From the NCBI RefSeq assembly GCF_905171765.1, contig NC_053391.1, positions 154,747,565 to 154,811,564 of the forward strand: a DNA stretch of 64,000 bases. The letters are read 5' to 3'. A program made the translations under genes and the position numbers. Positions 43,855-54,350 of the stretch are shown in pieces. This DNA is from Bufo bufo. Taxonomy: Eukaryota; Chordata; Amphibia; Anura; Bufonidae. The notes beneath the pieces were generated by a model. That model saw only the letters and a program-made list of their open reading frames with translations, ran no database searches and was not told the DNA's origin. Position 1 is the stretch's first letter. Every line of letters starts with the position of its first letter.

Positions 43855-45633
43855 TTAAGTAGTAGAACAGGACAATGTCCAGTCGATGGTATAGGTCAAA
43901 GTTCTACAAAACGTCAAGAATAAAATATAAGTGTTGGTTGAGGTTTTCCGAAGAGTATGTAAAGCCATCAAACAACAAACTCGCATCATCGTACCAAAGT
44001 TATACACCGGGTCAGGATTTCCTCTTTGGGTAGTGAATGCCCATAAAACTGAAGGAATTACAGGCACAGCCACAGCCAGGAGGTCGGTCAAAAAATGGTC
44101 ACTCCAGTGTTTCTCGGCTACACAGGTCTGTGCTGTGTCTGTACTTGGCAGTTGAACTGAAGGTCCATCAAAATCAAGTTCTTTCATAGCACGGTTTGAC
44201 ATGGGAATTAGAAGAGAAGCATTGTTCTGAGAATCCGGGGATAGAAGTATGGCAGAATTTGGATAATCGGGGGTCAAATCTATTAAGTTAGTAGAACACT
44301 TCAATTGGAGCCCCTGCAAAACAGAAGAATGACCAATCAGCTTGTCATTATGAGATTCAAAGTTCTTCAGGATGAGATTTTCAAGATCTAGGCTGTAAGG
44401 AACAATATCGGTCTGGATTGCCTGTTCCATCCAACTTGAACCTTGAGCCCATTTGGAATTAAATTTCTCCCTGTCCTTTTCAAAGCTGACCTTGCCCTGC
44501 AATGTGGTAGAATTAAAATTTGTCAGACTTCCATCACTCATGGTGTCCATGACGACATCATCATACAAACAGTCTCTGTTTGCCAGATCATCATTCAGGA
44601 GGTCACAATCTGCCATTTCCTCCATTGCTTGGTCTTCCATTAGAAGTGCATCCAACATTTTATCGTAAATGGCACTTTCTGTAAGAGACGCCCCTGGAGA
44701 GTTACATATGTAGTCCAAACACGAGTCATCTCTAAATGCCCCATCTTGAGCCAGCTCCATGCTACGCAGCAGAGTCTCCAACTTCCGGTTCTGAATATTA
44801 ATGTCTATAAAATATTTCTGAATTCCTTTATCCTTCTCAGCTAAACAGTTTTTCATCGTCTCAATGAACTGCTTTAGTTGTCGGATTTCCTTCCGGGCTT
44901 CATTCAAGGCAAGCTGGGCCTCCACATGATGACATTCCTCCTCAATCCAGTCTTCTCTCATGCGAGCGAGCTGAGATTTTAGGTCTTCTATTTCTGTTTC
45001 CCTTTCCTCCAGGGTGCCCTGTGACTCCTTTAACTTTGCTTTCAGGTGCCGTAGAGAGACTTCCTTCTGCTGAAGTGGGATCAGATATTGTTCAGGAAAC
45101 GGCGGCTTGATGCTGTGGTTATCACCACAAGATGCATATCTCATGGTACGTCGTAGAGTAGGGCTGGTATCGCTGCCCTTGTAGGACCCAGAGTTACTGC
45201 TGCTCGGAGAAGACACACCGTAGGCATCATGAACATTTATTGGGGTAGTCTGGTTTCTGCAGAGAACTGAAAAAAGATCCTTCTCACGCGAGACAGGGGG
45301 ACTGTGCACAGGCTTTGTCGAGGAGCATGTATGACTTCGTCTGTGGGAGACACGATTGCGTGAGAATGACGTCTTCTTGCCTCCGGACACAGCATTTATA
45401 TGAACCTCTGGAGCAGATATGCTGCCGGTACTGCTAGCAGAACTGAAGTCTGCTTCACTTCCTGTCTTCATGAAACCGCTCTTCAGTTCCTTTTTGTATC
45501 GAGCCGGCTGAACGTTTCCATCTGCAAAAGTTCCGACACTGACTCTCTTGTGGCTGTACTCATCCTCACTTCTGGTGCAGAATCCCATTGGGCTCATGCC
45601 AGCATCAGAGGGTGTCTTGACTGGGGACACAGA
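43855..45633 (-). CDS. sybu: Syntabulin-like protein, C-terminal ~590 residues (retrocopy, open)
   Basis: Syntabulin links kinesin-1 to syntaxin-bearing vesicles and mitochondria in axonal transport, and acts in egg vegetal transport in fish and frogs. Visible parts, numbered from the GTG at 45630: SPVKTPSDAG start; serine-rich segment (60-160); SYKGSDTSPTLRRTMRYASC and LIPLQQKEV (about 149-191), shared with syntaphilin; coiled coil (about 186-295, EDLKSQLARMREDWIEEEC, FIDINIQNRKLETLL); acidic region (325-370); NSAILLSP (458-465); C-terminal membrane anchor (LLAVAVPVIPSVLWAF, 517-532). It aligns with syntabulin beginning after its N-terminal part, so it is 5' truncated. No initiator sits at the junction; the first in-frame ATG is codon 12 (45597). 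No stop or frameshift occurs in 590 codons. It could be expressed only from a novel promoter. Confidence 0.85.
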   Translation of the reverse strand, partial: SVSPVKTPSDAGMSPMGFCTRSEDEYSHKRVSVGTFADGNVQPARYKKELKSGFMKTGSEADFSSASSTGSISAPEVHINAVSGGKKTSFSRNRVSHRRSHTCSSTKPVHSPPVSREKDLFSVLCRNQTTPINVHDAYGVSSPSSSNSGSYKGSDTSPTLRRTMRYASCGDNHSIKPPFPEQYLIPLQQKEVSLRHLKAKLKESQGTLEERETEIEDLKSQLARMREDWIEEECHHVEAQLALNEARKEIRQLKQFIETMKNCLAEKDKGIQKYFIDINIQNRKLETLLRSMELAQDGAFRDDSCLDYICNSPGASLTESAIYDKMLDALLMEDQAMEEMADCDLLNDDLANRDCLYDDVVMDTMSDGSLTNFNSTTLQGKVSFEKDREKFNSKWAQGSSWMEQAIQTDIVPYSLDLENLILKNFESHNDKLIGHSSVLQGLQLKCSTNLIDLTPDYPNSAILLSPDSQNNASLLIPMSNRAMKELDFDGPSVQLPSTDTAQTCVAEKHWSDHFLTDLLAVAVPVIPSVLWAFTTQRGNPDPVYNFGTMMRVCCLMALHTLRKTSTNTYILFLTFCRTLTYTIDWTLSCSTT

Positions 45634-45639
45634 TTATAA

Positions 45640-48600
45640 CTAAACAGTCATGCGTGCCGCTCTCCGTCTCCTTTCAATATCCTCAAACATTCTAATTTGT
45701 TGAAGGTGCAGGATCCATTCATTTATCGAGGGCGGGGAGGCAGAGCCTCAGTGTTTGACTAACATAACTTTTGCCACCATCAGGCCCCTCCTCCAAATCT
45801 GTCTGACCTGGGCCGGGATTTCCATTTCTGGAGCAAAGTATCCCAATATCACCGTCAACACCCCAGGGTTAAACATCATAGCAGACTCCTTTTGTAAGGT
45901 GTAAAAACCTGCTCTCAATAATTTTGTAGTTTACTACAATTCCAAAGTAGATGAGCGAAGTCCGCATTAACATATCCGCATTTGGGGCAACAACAGTCCC
46001 GGCCTTTATTTTGGGGAAATTTAGCCTGCATTTTTGGCGTATAATACAGTCGGTGAAGGATCTTAACTTGGATCAATCTATGAGCATTGGAAACTGTAAC
46101 TTTCCTCACATTCCTGTAAATATTAGTCCACCGTAGTGGGGAGCAGTGCAACTCTTGCTCCCATTTATTAGGGCTTTTAAAAAGTGTCACAGTTGCCAAT
46201 GCCGTTCGGAGTTTACCGTATAATCTAGATATCTTAACCTTCCCTTCCTTCTGGGCGTAACAATAATCAAAAAATACATTTTCTCGTGGAAAAATATAGC
46301 CTTTATTCCTAGAGGCTTCAAATGTGTGTTTAAATGTGCATACATAAACAAATCTAATGGTGAACTATCAGTCAAATTAAGTTCTCTAAAGGATTTAAAA
46401 TGTCCCCCATAAAACAAGTGACACACATTTATGACTCCCTTACGTGACCAATACACGAAATCTGTAATTTTGAAGAATTCCACCAGACCCCTGTTCTCCC
46501 ACAGAGGGGAAAAGGCAAAAGGACAAGAAACTTTAAGAATCTCCGTAAGCTTATTCCAAGCCCTCTGTAGGGAGCAAGGGATTGGCAAAGACTTCCTCAA
46601 TCCCATATACCCCGACTCCAAACATGTGAAGATATTCTCTATTGGTTTATCCATAACCTTTATCAAGTATCGTGCAAGTAAATTCTGTTTATAGTTACAG
46701 CAACGCTGAATCTGTGCACATAAATAATATCCTTGAAAGAAAGGAAATGACAGGCCACCATCTAACTCCGACAACGATAAATATCGCTGCTTTATACGCA
46801 CCCTCTTCCTTCCCCAAATTAGATCATTGATAAGAGTCTCCAATCTATGAAAAAAGATGTCATCGAAGCGCACAACGGGTACATCACGATGGGCAAGATA
46901 ATCATTTTGACCAATGCTATTCGATCTGTCTGTGCCAATATCAATTTCTGCCAAGCGCGTATTTTGGACTTAACTTTATTCAAAACCGGGGCCAAATTGA
47001 GCTCATAAAATCTGTTTATGGGAACCACAATTCTAACCCCCAAATAATCCAAGGTATCGTTAGGGGCCAGAACACTAACTCCACTCCCCACATCTACGGC
47101 CTTACGGTTCAGCAGGAGAAGCGATGACTTAGTCCAGTTGATCAAATAGACTGACAGTTTACCAAAATCCTCTATTACTTCTATCACTTAAGAAAGGGTT
47201 TTCCATCCCTGATCCAGGAACAGAATCACATCATCGGCATATTATTTTATCGCTCACTCCCGCCACCCTGAAGCCGTCTATATGCTTATCTATTCGGATC
47301 TTACAGGCCAACGGTTTGATAAATAGGGTGAAAAGAAGGGGGGACAGGGGGCTCTTATAGCATTTGGGTCATTCCCATGAACGTATTCCCCAAACCAAGT
47401 TGAGACATGGTAGCCCACAAAAAAGGCCACTCCATCCTGTCAAATGCCTTTGCGGCATCTAGAGACAGGATGGAGTGGTCTATACTACTCCCGACAGAGA
47501 GATTCAAATACACCCTATATAAACTCATCTGTATTTGCCGACCCGGAATAAAACCCGTCTGATTGGGGTGTACCAAAGAGGCTATAACCCTCTTCAGCGA
47601 TTAGCCAATATTTTAGTGAATATCTTGTAGTCCGTATTTAAGAGCGATATGGGTCTATATGACCCCATATCGCTTGTGTCTTTATCCGTTTTTAGCACCA
47701 GGGTGATCACTGCCTCTCTAAATGATGGAGGTAAAGAGCCATATAAACAGGATTCATTTAAGACCCGCAGAAGAATCGGGAGGAGCGATTTAGCATGATA
47801 CCTGTACAATTCAAATGGGAGGCCGTCTGGACCAGGGGATGAATTATACTTTAGGGATTGGAGTGTCGATTACAGTTCCTCCAAAAGTATAGGGCGATCC
47901 AACATCTCTTTGTCCTGTTCGACTAGATGAGGAAGATCCAATTGTTGTAAATATTGGTCCATATCATTGCGACTACACCTAGAATCAGACTTATAGAGAG
48001 TGGAATAGTATTTCACAAATTCCTCCCTTATCTCCTCTGAGGACCTTACCCTATTTCCTTGTGCGTTCCTAATTTCCCTTATGGTAGTGGGCTCTCTCTG
48101 ATTGGCTACTAATCGTGCAAGAAACTTGCCCGTTTTACCCGATTCACAAAAGCGATTTTGACCTTGGAAAAGAAGCTTATGTTGTGCTTTACTATACAAA
48201 AGGGTCTTGAGCTGTAGATTAGCCTCTTTTAACTCATTTATATTTTGCGCATTATGGCGGACGATTAATGAAGCATGTAGACTCCTAATTAACTCTGTCA
48301 GCTGTTGTTCCCTTTGACACCATTCAAATCTACGCCTATTGATTTTTGTGAAGTATAGGCCCCTTATATGGACCTTCAATGCATCCCACACATAGTGTAT
48401 ATGTGTTGAGCCTACATTAAAGCCCCCAAATTCCTGTATATCCTGGTCAATTCGGCATTGCTCCCCTATCACATCAAACCAATGCAAATTCAATTTGAAG
48501 GTTCTGCCCGAAGCTGGAGCCTCCGTCCCTCTGAACACGATCAGGACTGGGGAGTGATCTGAAATTCCATGGGGCTCATACTTCATTTTCAGTGCCTGAT

Positions 48601-49234
48601 GACTCAGATCATGGGTTGCAAGAGCCAAGGCAATACGGGACATTGACCCATATGACTGGCTAAAGCAAGAGAAAATTTTCTTATTGCCATAGAGGTGGCG
48701 CCAGATATCCACCAGCGCCAGTTCCAGGCAAATACTACTCAGAGGCGATCCCGTCCGACCCTGTCCAGAAGAGGCGGAGAACTCATCCAACTCAGGGTCA
48801 AGAACTGCGTTAAAATCTCCTGCCACTAATAATGCTCATTGATTTTTTGTGGCTATATATTTGTCTAATTGAGAGAGGACAGTTGATTTGTATGGTGGAG
48901 TAATATAAACAAATGCCAATATCATCTCCTGCCCTCTCCAAAAGCCATGAAGGAATACAAATCTCCCTTCTTTGTCTATCATATTATCTACAGGTTGAAA
49001 CTCCATCCCACGGTGAATATAAACGCTGACACCTCTTGAATAGGACGAATAATAAGCATGGTACTCAAAAGAAGCCCATTTCCTTTTCAGTGTATAGAGC
49101 CTATCTGCTGTTGCGTGGGTCTCTAATAAAACCACAATAGCGGGCAAATGACGAACCACAAGATCAAACACCACCGTCCTCTTCACTCTGTCTCCCAGCC
49201 CTCTCACATTCCAGAATAGAATATTACATGGCAT
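45640..49234 (-). pseudogene. L1 ORF2 of the chimera (endonuclease, RT), broken
   Basis: Starts with the endonuclease (CNILFWNVRGLGDRVKRT, VVLLETHA, later VAGDFNAVL and GISDHSPVLIVF), then RT (PISLLNTDYKIFTKILANR, DAAKAFDRMEWPFLW, a YADDVILF box near 47215) and a C-terminal finger (CPKCGYVNADFAHLLWNC). It ends FEDIERRRRAARMTV then TAG at 45642-45640. Lesions: in-frame stops near 48836 and 47870 and frame changes near 47590, 47350, 46880 and 46190. The end of ORF2 is complete, but nothing recognisable as an L1 3' UTR follows. Confidence 0.85.
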
Positions 49235-49389
49235 AAGCTATATATATAGATTCGACTCCCAGCCCCCCATCTCGTAGAGAGGCACGCAGACCTACAAAGC
49301 AAGTGACGACAGCCAATCCCTCCCTTACACCCAGACACAAAAACCCCCCAACATGGTTGACAAGGTATTTCGTACTACCCATCAACCTC

Positions 49390-50330
49390 TTACCTACCAC
49401 CAAACCTCCCCCCGCCATCTCCCCTCTTATCCTCCCTCCTCCCCACCTTTACATACTCTTTCATAAGCCCATTGAGTCCAACCATTGCACCGCATCCGTC
49501 TGTATGGAAAAAAAGAAAAACAGAATCATTATGTACCACCCTCAATTTTGCAGGATATAACATGGAATACTTAATCTTAGCCACAGCCAGTCTTTTTTTC
49601 ACATCTAAGAACGTTCTTCTTTTAATTTGGGTCTCTCACGAAAAATTGGGGGAATATTGATATTAAATTACCATCCAAATGTATATCTGCTGCTTCTCTT
49701 TTACGTCTAAGTACCCAGTCCCTATCCTTTGAATAAACAAATTTTGCTAGGATTGACCTAGGGGGTGCCCCTGGAGGAGGTTTTTTAAAAGGGATTCTGT
49801 GGGCCCTTTCCACACAGAAGGTGGATGCATCATAATCAGGGCCTAAATTTTCCACCAGCCATTTTTGAATGAAATTCGAGGGATTATCCTGTTCTGCCCC
49901 TTCTGGGAACCCTACCAGCAGCAAATTCTATCTGCGTAACCTATCCTCCAACTCAGACCCCTTTCTTTCTAAGCCAAGAATGATCTTCATCTACTTCTTC
50001 TAATCTCTTTTTTAATACACCATTCTCTGAAGTGACAGAACTGACTGCGGATTCCAATTCCTTCACCTTTAATCTCAGCTTTGTCATTTCATCTCTAATA
50101 ATCGTGACATCTCCTTGTCAGAGGGAGAAGGTCAACTCTGCAACTGCGGTGCTAGTAGCGTTTACAACACCCAGTATATTCGCTAGTTTTTTATTAATAC
50201 TTTCCAGGCCTTCACTCTGGGGTGAGCTGGTCTTTGATGGGCCCTGTTCTTCTGTGTTAACTGATACGGACTCAGCCTGTGGGGCAGATCTTTGAGCACC
50301 TCCCCTGGTTTTGGGTGGTGGCGAATTCAA
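49390..50330 (-). pseudogene. L1 ORF1 of the chimera, broken
   Basis: N-terminal piece 50118-50330 (acidic, then LESINKKLANILGVVNATST coil). Core piece 49622-49924 has LLVGFPEGAEQDNPSNF and CVERAHRIPFK, the RRM-like L1 ORF1p core. C-terminal piece 49390-49602 has YPAKLRVVHN and FHTDGCGAM. The frame is lost between about 50117 and 49925 and again near 49615. Confidence 0.8.
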
Positions 50331-51163
50331 GAATTTATCTAAACGCGCCTGTGGGCTCCCCCCCCCCCCGAACCTTTCGGCGAGGACAGTCCTCCTAAAT
50401 TACGGTACTTTGGCAGCTTTTTTTTTTTTTTTGTAGATCGATAGGTTACAACTATAAGCACAATTCAAAGATCTAGAAAGAGTGGGGGGTTAATTTTAAG
50501 ACCAGACAATGAGAGTATTAAGAAACTCTTTCATGCCAATTCCACTGCTAATCCAGATCTGTGTAAGGCACTACCTCACTTCAGTATACGATCCGAACAA
50601 CTTAATTCATGCGCATAAAGTTGTAGATGTCCCACAAGGTTATATATAATATATACAGACACTGCCCGATGAGCAGTCACGGGTGATACATATAGGAGGA
50701 GAACCTAATAGCAAGAAAAATGTCATATAATAGCGCACATGCTGAGTACATAAACCCCCCAGATAGCGAAAAACATAAATGCTGAGTAGATATGAGATGG
50801 GAGCACACAAGCTAAATGCATAAATCCCCCAATTACTAGGCTGAATCGAGTTGCCAGAAGTCATACAGAGGTCATGTAGGCGGAGGCAGGGAGAACCACC
50901 ATATATCTAATATATCTAAATACCGGTAGCTTGTTCAAATCAGCAAATATCCCACAGACTGATATATCATATATAGAAAAAATGCACAATCACCAATATT
51001 AGCGGATACATATAGGAGACAGACATAAATGCTGGGAAGATATAGAATGAGAACGCACAATCTAATTACATAAATCCCCCAAATAACAGGCTGGATCGAG
51101 TTGCCTGAAGTCATACAAGATCATATAGGAGAAAGCAGAGCCACTCAGTATCTAGATAACTTG
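50331..51163 (-). promoter_or_regulatory. L1 5' UTR with tandem monomers
   Basis: Two diverged direct repeats: about 50628-50935 and 50950-51163, sharing TCCCACA, GATACATATAGGA, AAATGCTG and CATAAATCCCCC plus GATCGAGTTGCC and AAGTCATACA. Tandem monomers at the 5' end are the promoter form of several L1 families. They run to the duplication at 51164, so the unit is not 5' truncated. Promoter activity is inferred from the family. Confidence 0.65.
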
Positions 51164-52260
51164 TTTTTATCTCTTTAATAATCTTGTGTATGGGAATGAG
51201 AGTAAAGTGTAGATTTTTTTGCCAATAATTTAAAATTGTGTAGGATATGTAAAGCCCAGCTTTAGTGTCGAACATTATAGCAAAACCTAGATAAGCTGGC
51301 AGCATAGGTTAGGGCATGGCAGATAAATTTCCAAGTCAAAAAATGTAAAATAAAGCATATAGACCACAGTTTTATTTTAAATGAAATGAAACTGGGGGCA
51401 ACAGGGCTATAATAGGACTTGAGTATTCTGGTTACAAGTAAGCTAAGCAGCAGTAGCTGCTAAAGCAAATAAGATTTTAGGGTGTGTAAAAAGAGATCCC
51501 AGTGTAATATTACCTTTTTTTTTATAAATCCCATGCAATGCTATGTCCTGTATTTGAGATTCAGTTTTGGGTTCCATATACTATAAGGGATAATGCCCAC
51601 AAACGTAAGGGCTCTGCTGTGGATGCGGACCCATGGACTTGAATATGTCCATGATCCGCAAGATACGGCCAAAGAGGGACATGTCCTATTTTTTGCAGTG
51701 TGGAGGCACGTATCAGAAGCCCACGACAACACTACAAAGCGCTTCCACGTGTTCGGGTCTGTGCCTAGGGCAAGAGCCCTAAATGATTTTGGACAGCTGG
51801 CAAGGGTTCAGAGGAGGGTGACCAGATTATTAAATGGGGTGGAAGGTCTCTCATAATGAGAGGCTTAAAATCAGGCTTGTTCAGCTTAGAAATAAAGGCA
51901 CCTTAGAGGCAAACTTATTTAGATGTACAACTACATGTGTGCTCAATACAAAGAACTGGCAAAAGGATTTATTTATTTCAAGGACTTTGTGAAGGACAAG
52001 TGGAAATTCATTACGAGTGGAGGAAAGGCTATTTAGACATCAATACAAGAAAGGGTTCTTTACAGTTCACTTCTATTTATTCATTTGTTACTTCTGGGTA
52101 TGAGAAAGGAGACCATTAAGGCCACCATAACAGCTCCAATAGGGTTTGTCTCTCAGTTTTCTTAGACTCATAAAGTGAAATCTGACTAGTTATGCAATTA
52201 TGTGTTATGATTTATATGTTGCGGCATATCTGCGCCCATTTGATAGAAGCCTAGTAAAAC
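51164..52260 (+). pseudogene. CR1-like LINE RT, 3' part of the split relic
   Basis: Continues the RT frame broken at 42766 (LVYGNESKV, then IFLPII and NCVG, corresponding to the segment with the catalytic box in CR1/L2-type LINEs, degenerate here). Near 51790-51860 RVQRRVTRLLNGVE is a C-terminal ORF2 motif common in CR1-like elements. About 51585-51780 is a foreign insert (next entry). Stops are frequent. The 3' end is not sharply visible. Confidence 0.6.
51585..51781. mobile_element. Small insert in the CR1 relic, probable DNA-transposon remnant
   Basis: AGGGATAATGCCCAC at one side and GGGCAAGAGCCCT at the other are loosely inverted. GCGGACCCATGGACTTGAAT and a CCACACTGCAAAAA-type text on the complement recall non-autonomous amphibian transposons. 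No clean duplication was found; boundaries are approximate. Confidence 0.35.
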
Positions 52261-52705
52261 TAGGTTATGTCCATAATGAAGGATATCGTAAGGACTTATA
52301 TTTACTAATGACTATTTTAATTTTAGTTGGACTGTCACAAACCCATGTCTGTGATGGATGATAAAATAGACCCAATATACAGGTGTATACAGATGTGTGC
52401 CCCTAATTAGTAGGGATGCCAGGTGTGGAAAACATAATAATCTCCAATCATCCTTCTAATTATTCAGTGAACATTAAGTCCATGCAATGCATCAAGGAGG
52501 AACTCCAGGTGTGCACAGTAGACTAACTGCAGGTTCACCTAATTATCCAAGCAAACAATGAGGGCTGATCACTAGCACTTGACATGCATTGGTTTTAGTT
52601 TTACTATATTATAGATTTTTGTGGTTTTAACTAGAAATGCTCTAATTTGTAGGTTTTTACTTTTCTTTAATGCAAAACAAAACTAATTTACAAACCACCA
52701 TCATC
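52261..52705. other. Unassigned non-coding sequence
   Basis: No ORF, array or terminal repeat recognised. Ends at the TTAA that opens the next element. Confidence 0.45.
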
Positions 52706-53437
52706 TTAACCCCTTAAAGACCCGCGCCATAAATGTACAGACCAGCAGGGGCAGGATCGTGGGGGAATCAGGGCACCATCGCTGCTCTTACCAGCAGGCA
52801 TCCATGTCGGGTAAGGGCAGCATGGTGCAGCACCGCCCCCCCTGCAGCTCCAAGATCTGCAATTGGCCAGTCAATGAAGACCGGCACATCGCCGTGCCGG
52901 AACCAGGAAGAAGGAGGAAGAAGCTGCGGGGTGGGTCTGGGGTCAGTGGGAGGTTACTGGTGATGAACCAGTCAGCACCGGTCACCTCCGAGTTGAGGCA
53001 GGGGACTCCAGTGTTTGGCTTCCCATGCCAATGGCAGCACTATAGCTACACAGGAAAGGGCTGAACCTCCCTGCATGCAGACATTCTAGCTGGTGACTGC
53101 ATGCAGAGAGGTTCTATGCTTTTCTGTGCTGCTGTTGGTTTGCTAGGACTTGGGTTGCACCACCACTGCTATTTCAAGTTTTCCTGATGAAAGAAGAAAA
53201 TAAGAACATCTGGAATTGCTGCACTGATTTAAATTTTTTTCATTTGCAGCTGTTCCAGATCCATAAACCACCCTCCGTCCCTGTTCATGTTCCTTGACGC
53301 TGTCGTAAATTTTTATACTACGATCTGTGTGTGTGCGTGCTGCAGAGCACCGATCAGTAGTGTGCTCATTTACATCTGCACATTTTTTTTTATTTATTTA
53401 TTTATTTATTTTTGTGTGAAAAAAGACCTGCAATTAG

Positions 53438-53440
<3 letters not shown>

Positions 53441-53487
<47 letters not shown>
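53441..53487. repeat. (TA)n microsatellite
   Basis: Uninterrupted TA repeat of about 23 units. It lies where the left terminus of the Tc1 copy should begin (Tc1 targets TA), and that terminus is missing. Confidence 0.95.
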
Positions 53488-53491
<4 letters not shown>

Positions 53492-54344
53492 TGGAGACAC
53501 CTTCTCATTCAAAGAGTTTTCTTTATTTTCATGACTATGAAAATTGTAGATTCACACTGAAGGCAAAACTATGAATTAACACATGTGGAATTATATACAT
53601 AACAAACAAGTGTGAAACAACTGAAAATATGTCATATTCTAGATTCTTCAAAGCAGCCACCTTTTGCTTTGATTACTGCTTTGCACACTCTTGGCATTCT
53701 CTTGATGAGCTTCAAGAGGTAGTCCCCTGAAATGGTTTTCACTTCACAGGTGTGCCCTGTCAGGTTTAATAAGTGGGATTTCTTGCCTTATAAATGGGGT
53801 TGGTGGATACACAGCTGATAGTCCTATTGAATAGACTGTTAGAATTTGTATTATGCCAAGAAAAAAGCAGCTAAGTAAAGAAAAACGAGTGGCCATCATT
53901 ACTTTAAGAAATGAAGGTCAGTCAGCCAGCCGAAAAATTGGGAAAACTTTGGAAAGTAAGGGCTATTCGACCATGAAGGAGAGTGATGGGGTGCTGCGCA
54001 AGATGACCTGGCCTCCACAGTCACCAGACCTGAACCCAATCGAGCTGGTTTGGGTTGAGCTGGACTGCAGAGTGAAGGCAAAAGGGCCAACAAGTGCTAA
54101 GCATCTCAGGGGACTACCTCTTGAAGCTCATCAAGAGAATGCCAAGAGTGTGCAAAGCAGTAATCAAAGCAAAAGGTGGCTACTTTGAAGAACCTAGAAT
54201 ATGACATATTTTCAGTTGTTTCACACTTGTTTGTTATGTATATAATTCCACATGTGTTAATTCATAGTTTTGATGCCTTCATAGTCATGAAAATAAAGAA
54301 AACTCTTTGAATGAGAAGGTGTGTCCAAACTTTTGGTCTGTACT
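53488..54344 (+). mobile_element. Internally deleted Tc1 (non-autonomous)
   Basis: Long inverted repeats of about 210 bp (left 53492-53700, right 54130-54330; CCTTCTCATTC(A)AAGAG). The right end, AACTTTTGGTCTGTACTG then TA, is intact; the left outer 20-25 bp are lost next to the TA microsatellite. Encodes only a fused remnant (next entry). Confidence 0.85.
53853..54188 (+). pseudogene. Tc1 transposase remnant, start fused to end in frame
   Basis: 111 codons. MPRKKQLSKEKRVAIITL is the usual Tc1 N-terminus (helix-turn-helix start), and after about residue 45 it passes to the C-terminal [20 protein letters not shown] block with the third catalytic acid. Roughly 200 or more residues, including the first two catalytic aspartates, are deleted, yet the frame is kept. 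Cannot be catalytic. Confidence 0.8.
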
Positions 54345-54350
54345 GTATAT

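Larger units (their letters stand above)
42767..51163 (-). mobile_element. L1-SYBU chimeric retrocopy (8.4 kb, single insertion)
   Basis: TTTTTATCTCTTT is found at 42754-42766 and 51164-51176, and the CR1 frame continues from one copy to the other, so all between is one insertion. Minus-strand order: L1 5' UTR monomers (51163-50331), ORF1 (50330-49390), ORF2 (49234-45640), a six-base junction (45639-45634), syntabulin coding sequence (45633-43855), about 1.06 kb 3' UTR, AATAAA (42809-42804) and, 12-13 nt on, an A-rich tail (42791-42767). The poly(A) tail at the end of the host-gene sequence, and one shared duplication, indicate reverse transcription of host mRNA continuing onto L1 RNA, or of a fused transcript. 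Confidence 0.85.

Noticed and set aside
43855..45633. Genuine terminal exon of the sybu gene with the L1 in its upstream intron
   Set aside because: The L1 ends only about 20 bp from the first SYBU codons, a stop codon lies at the junction, a poly(A) tract follows the signal on the other side, and one target duplication encloses L1 and SYBU together. A retrocopy explains all of these.
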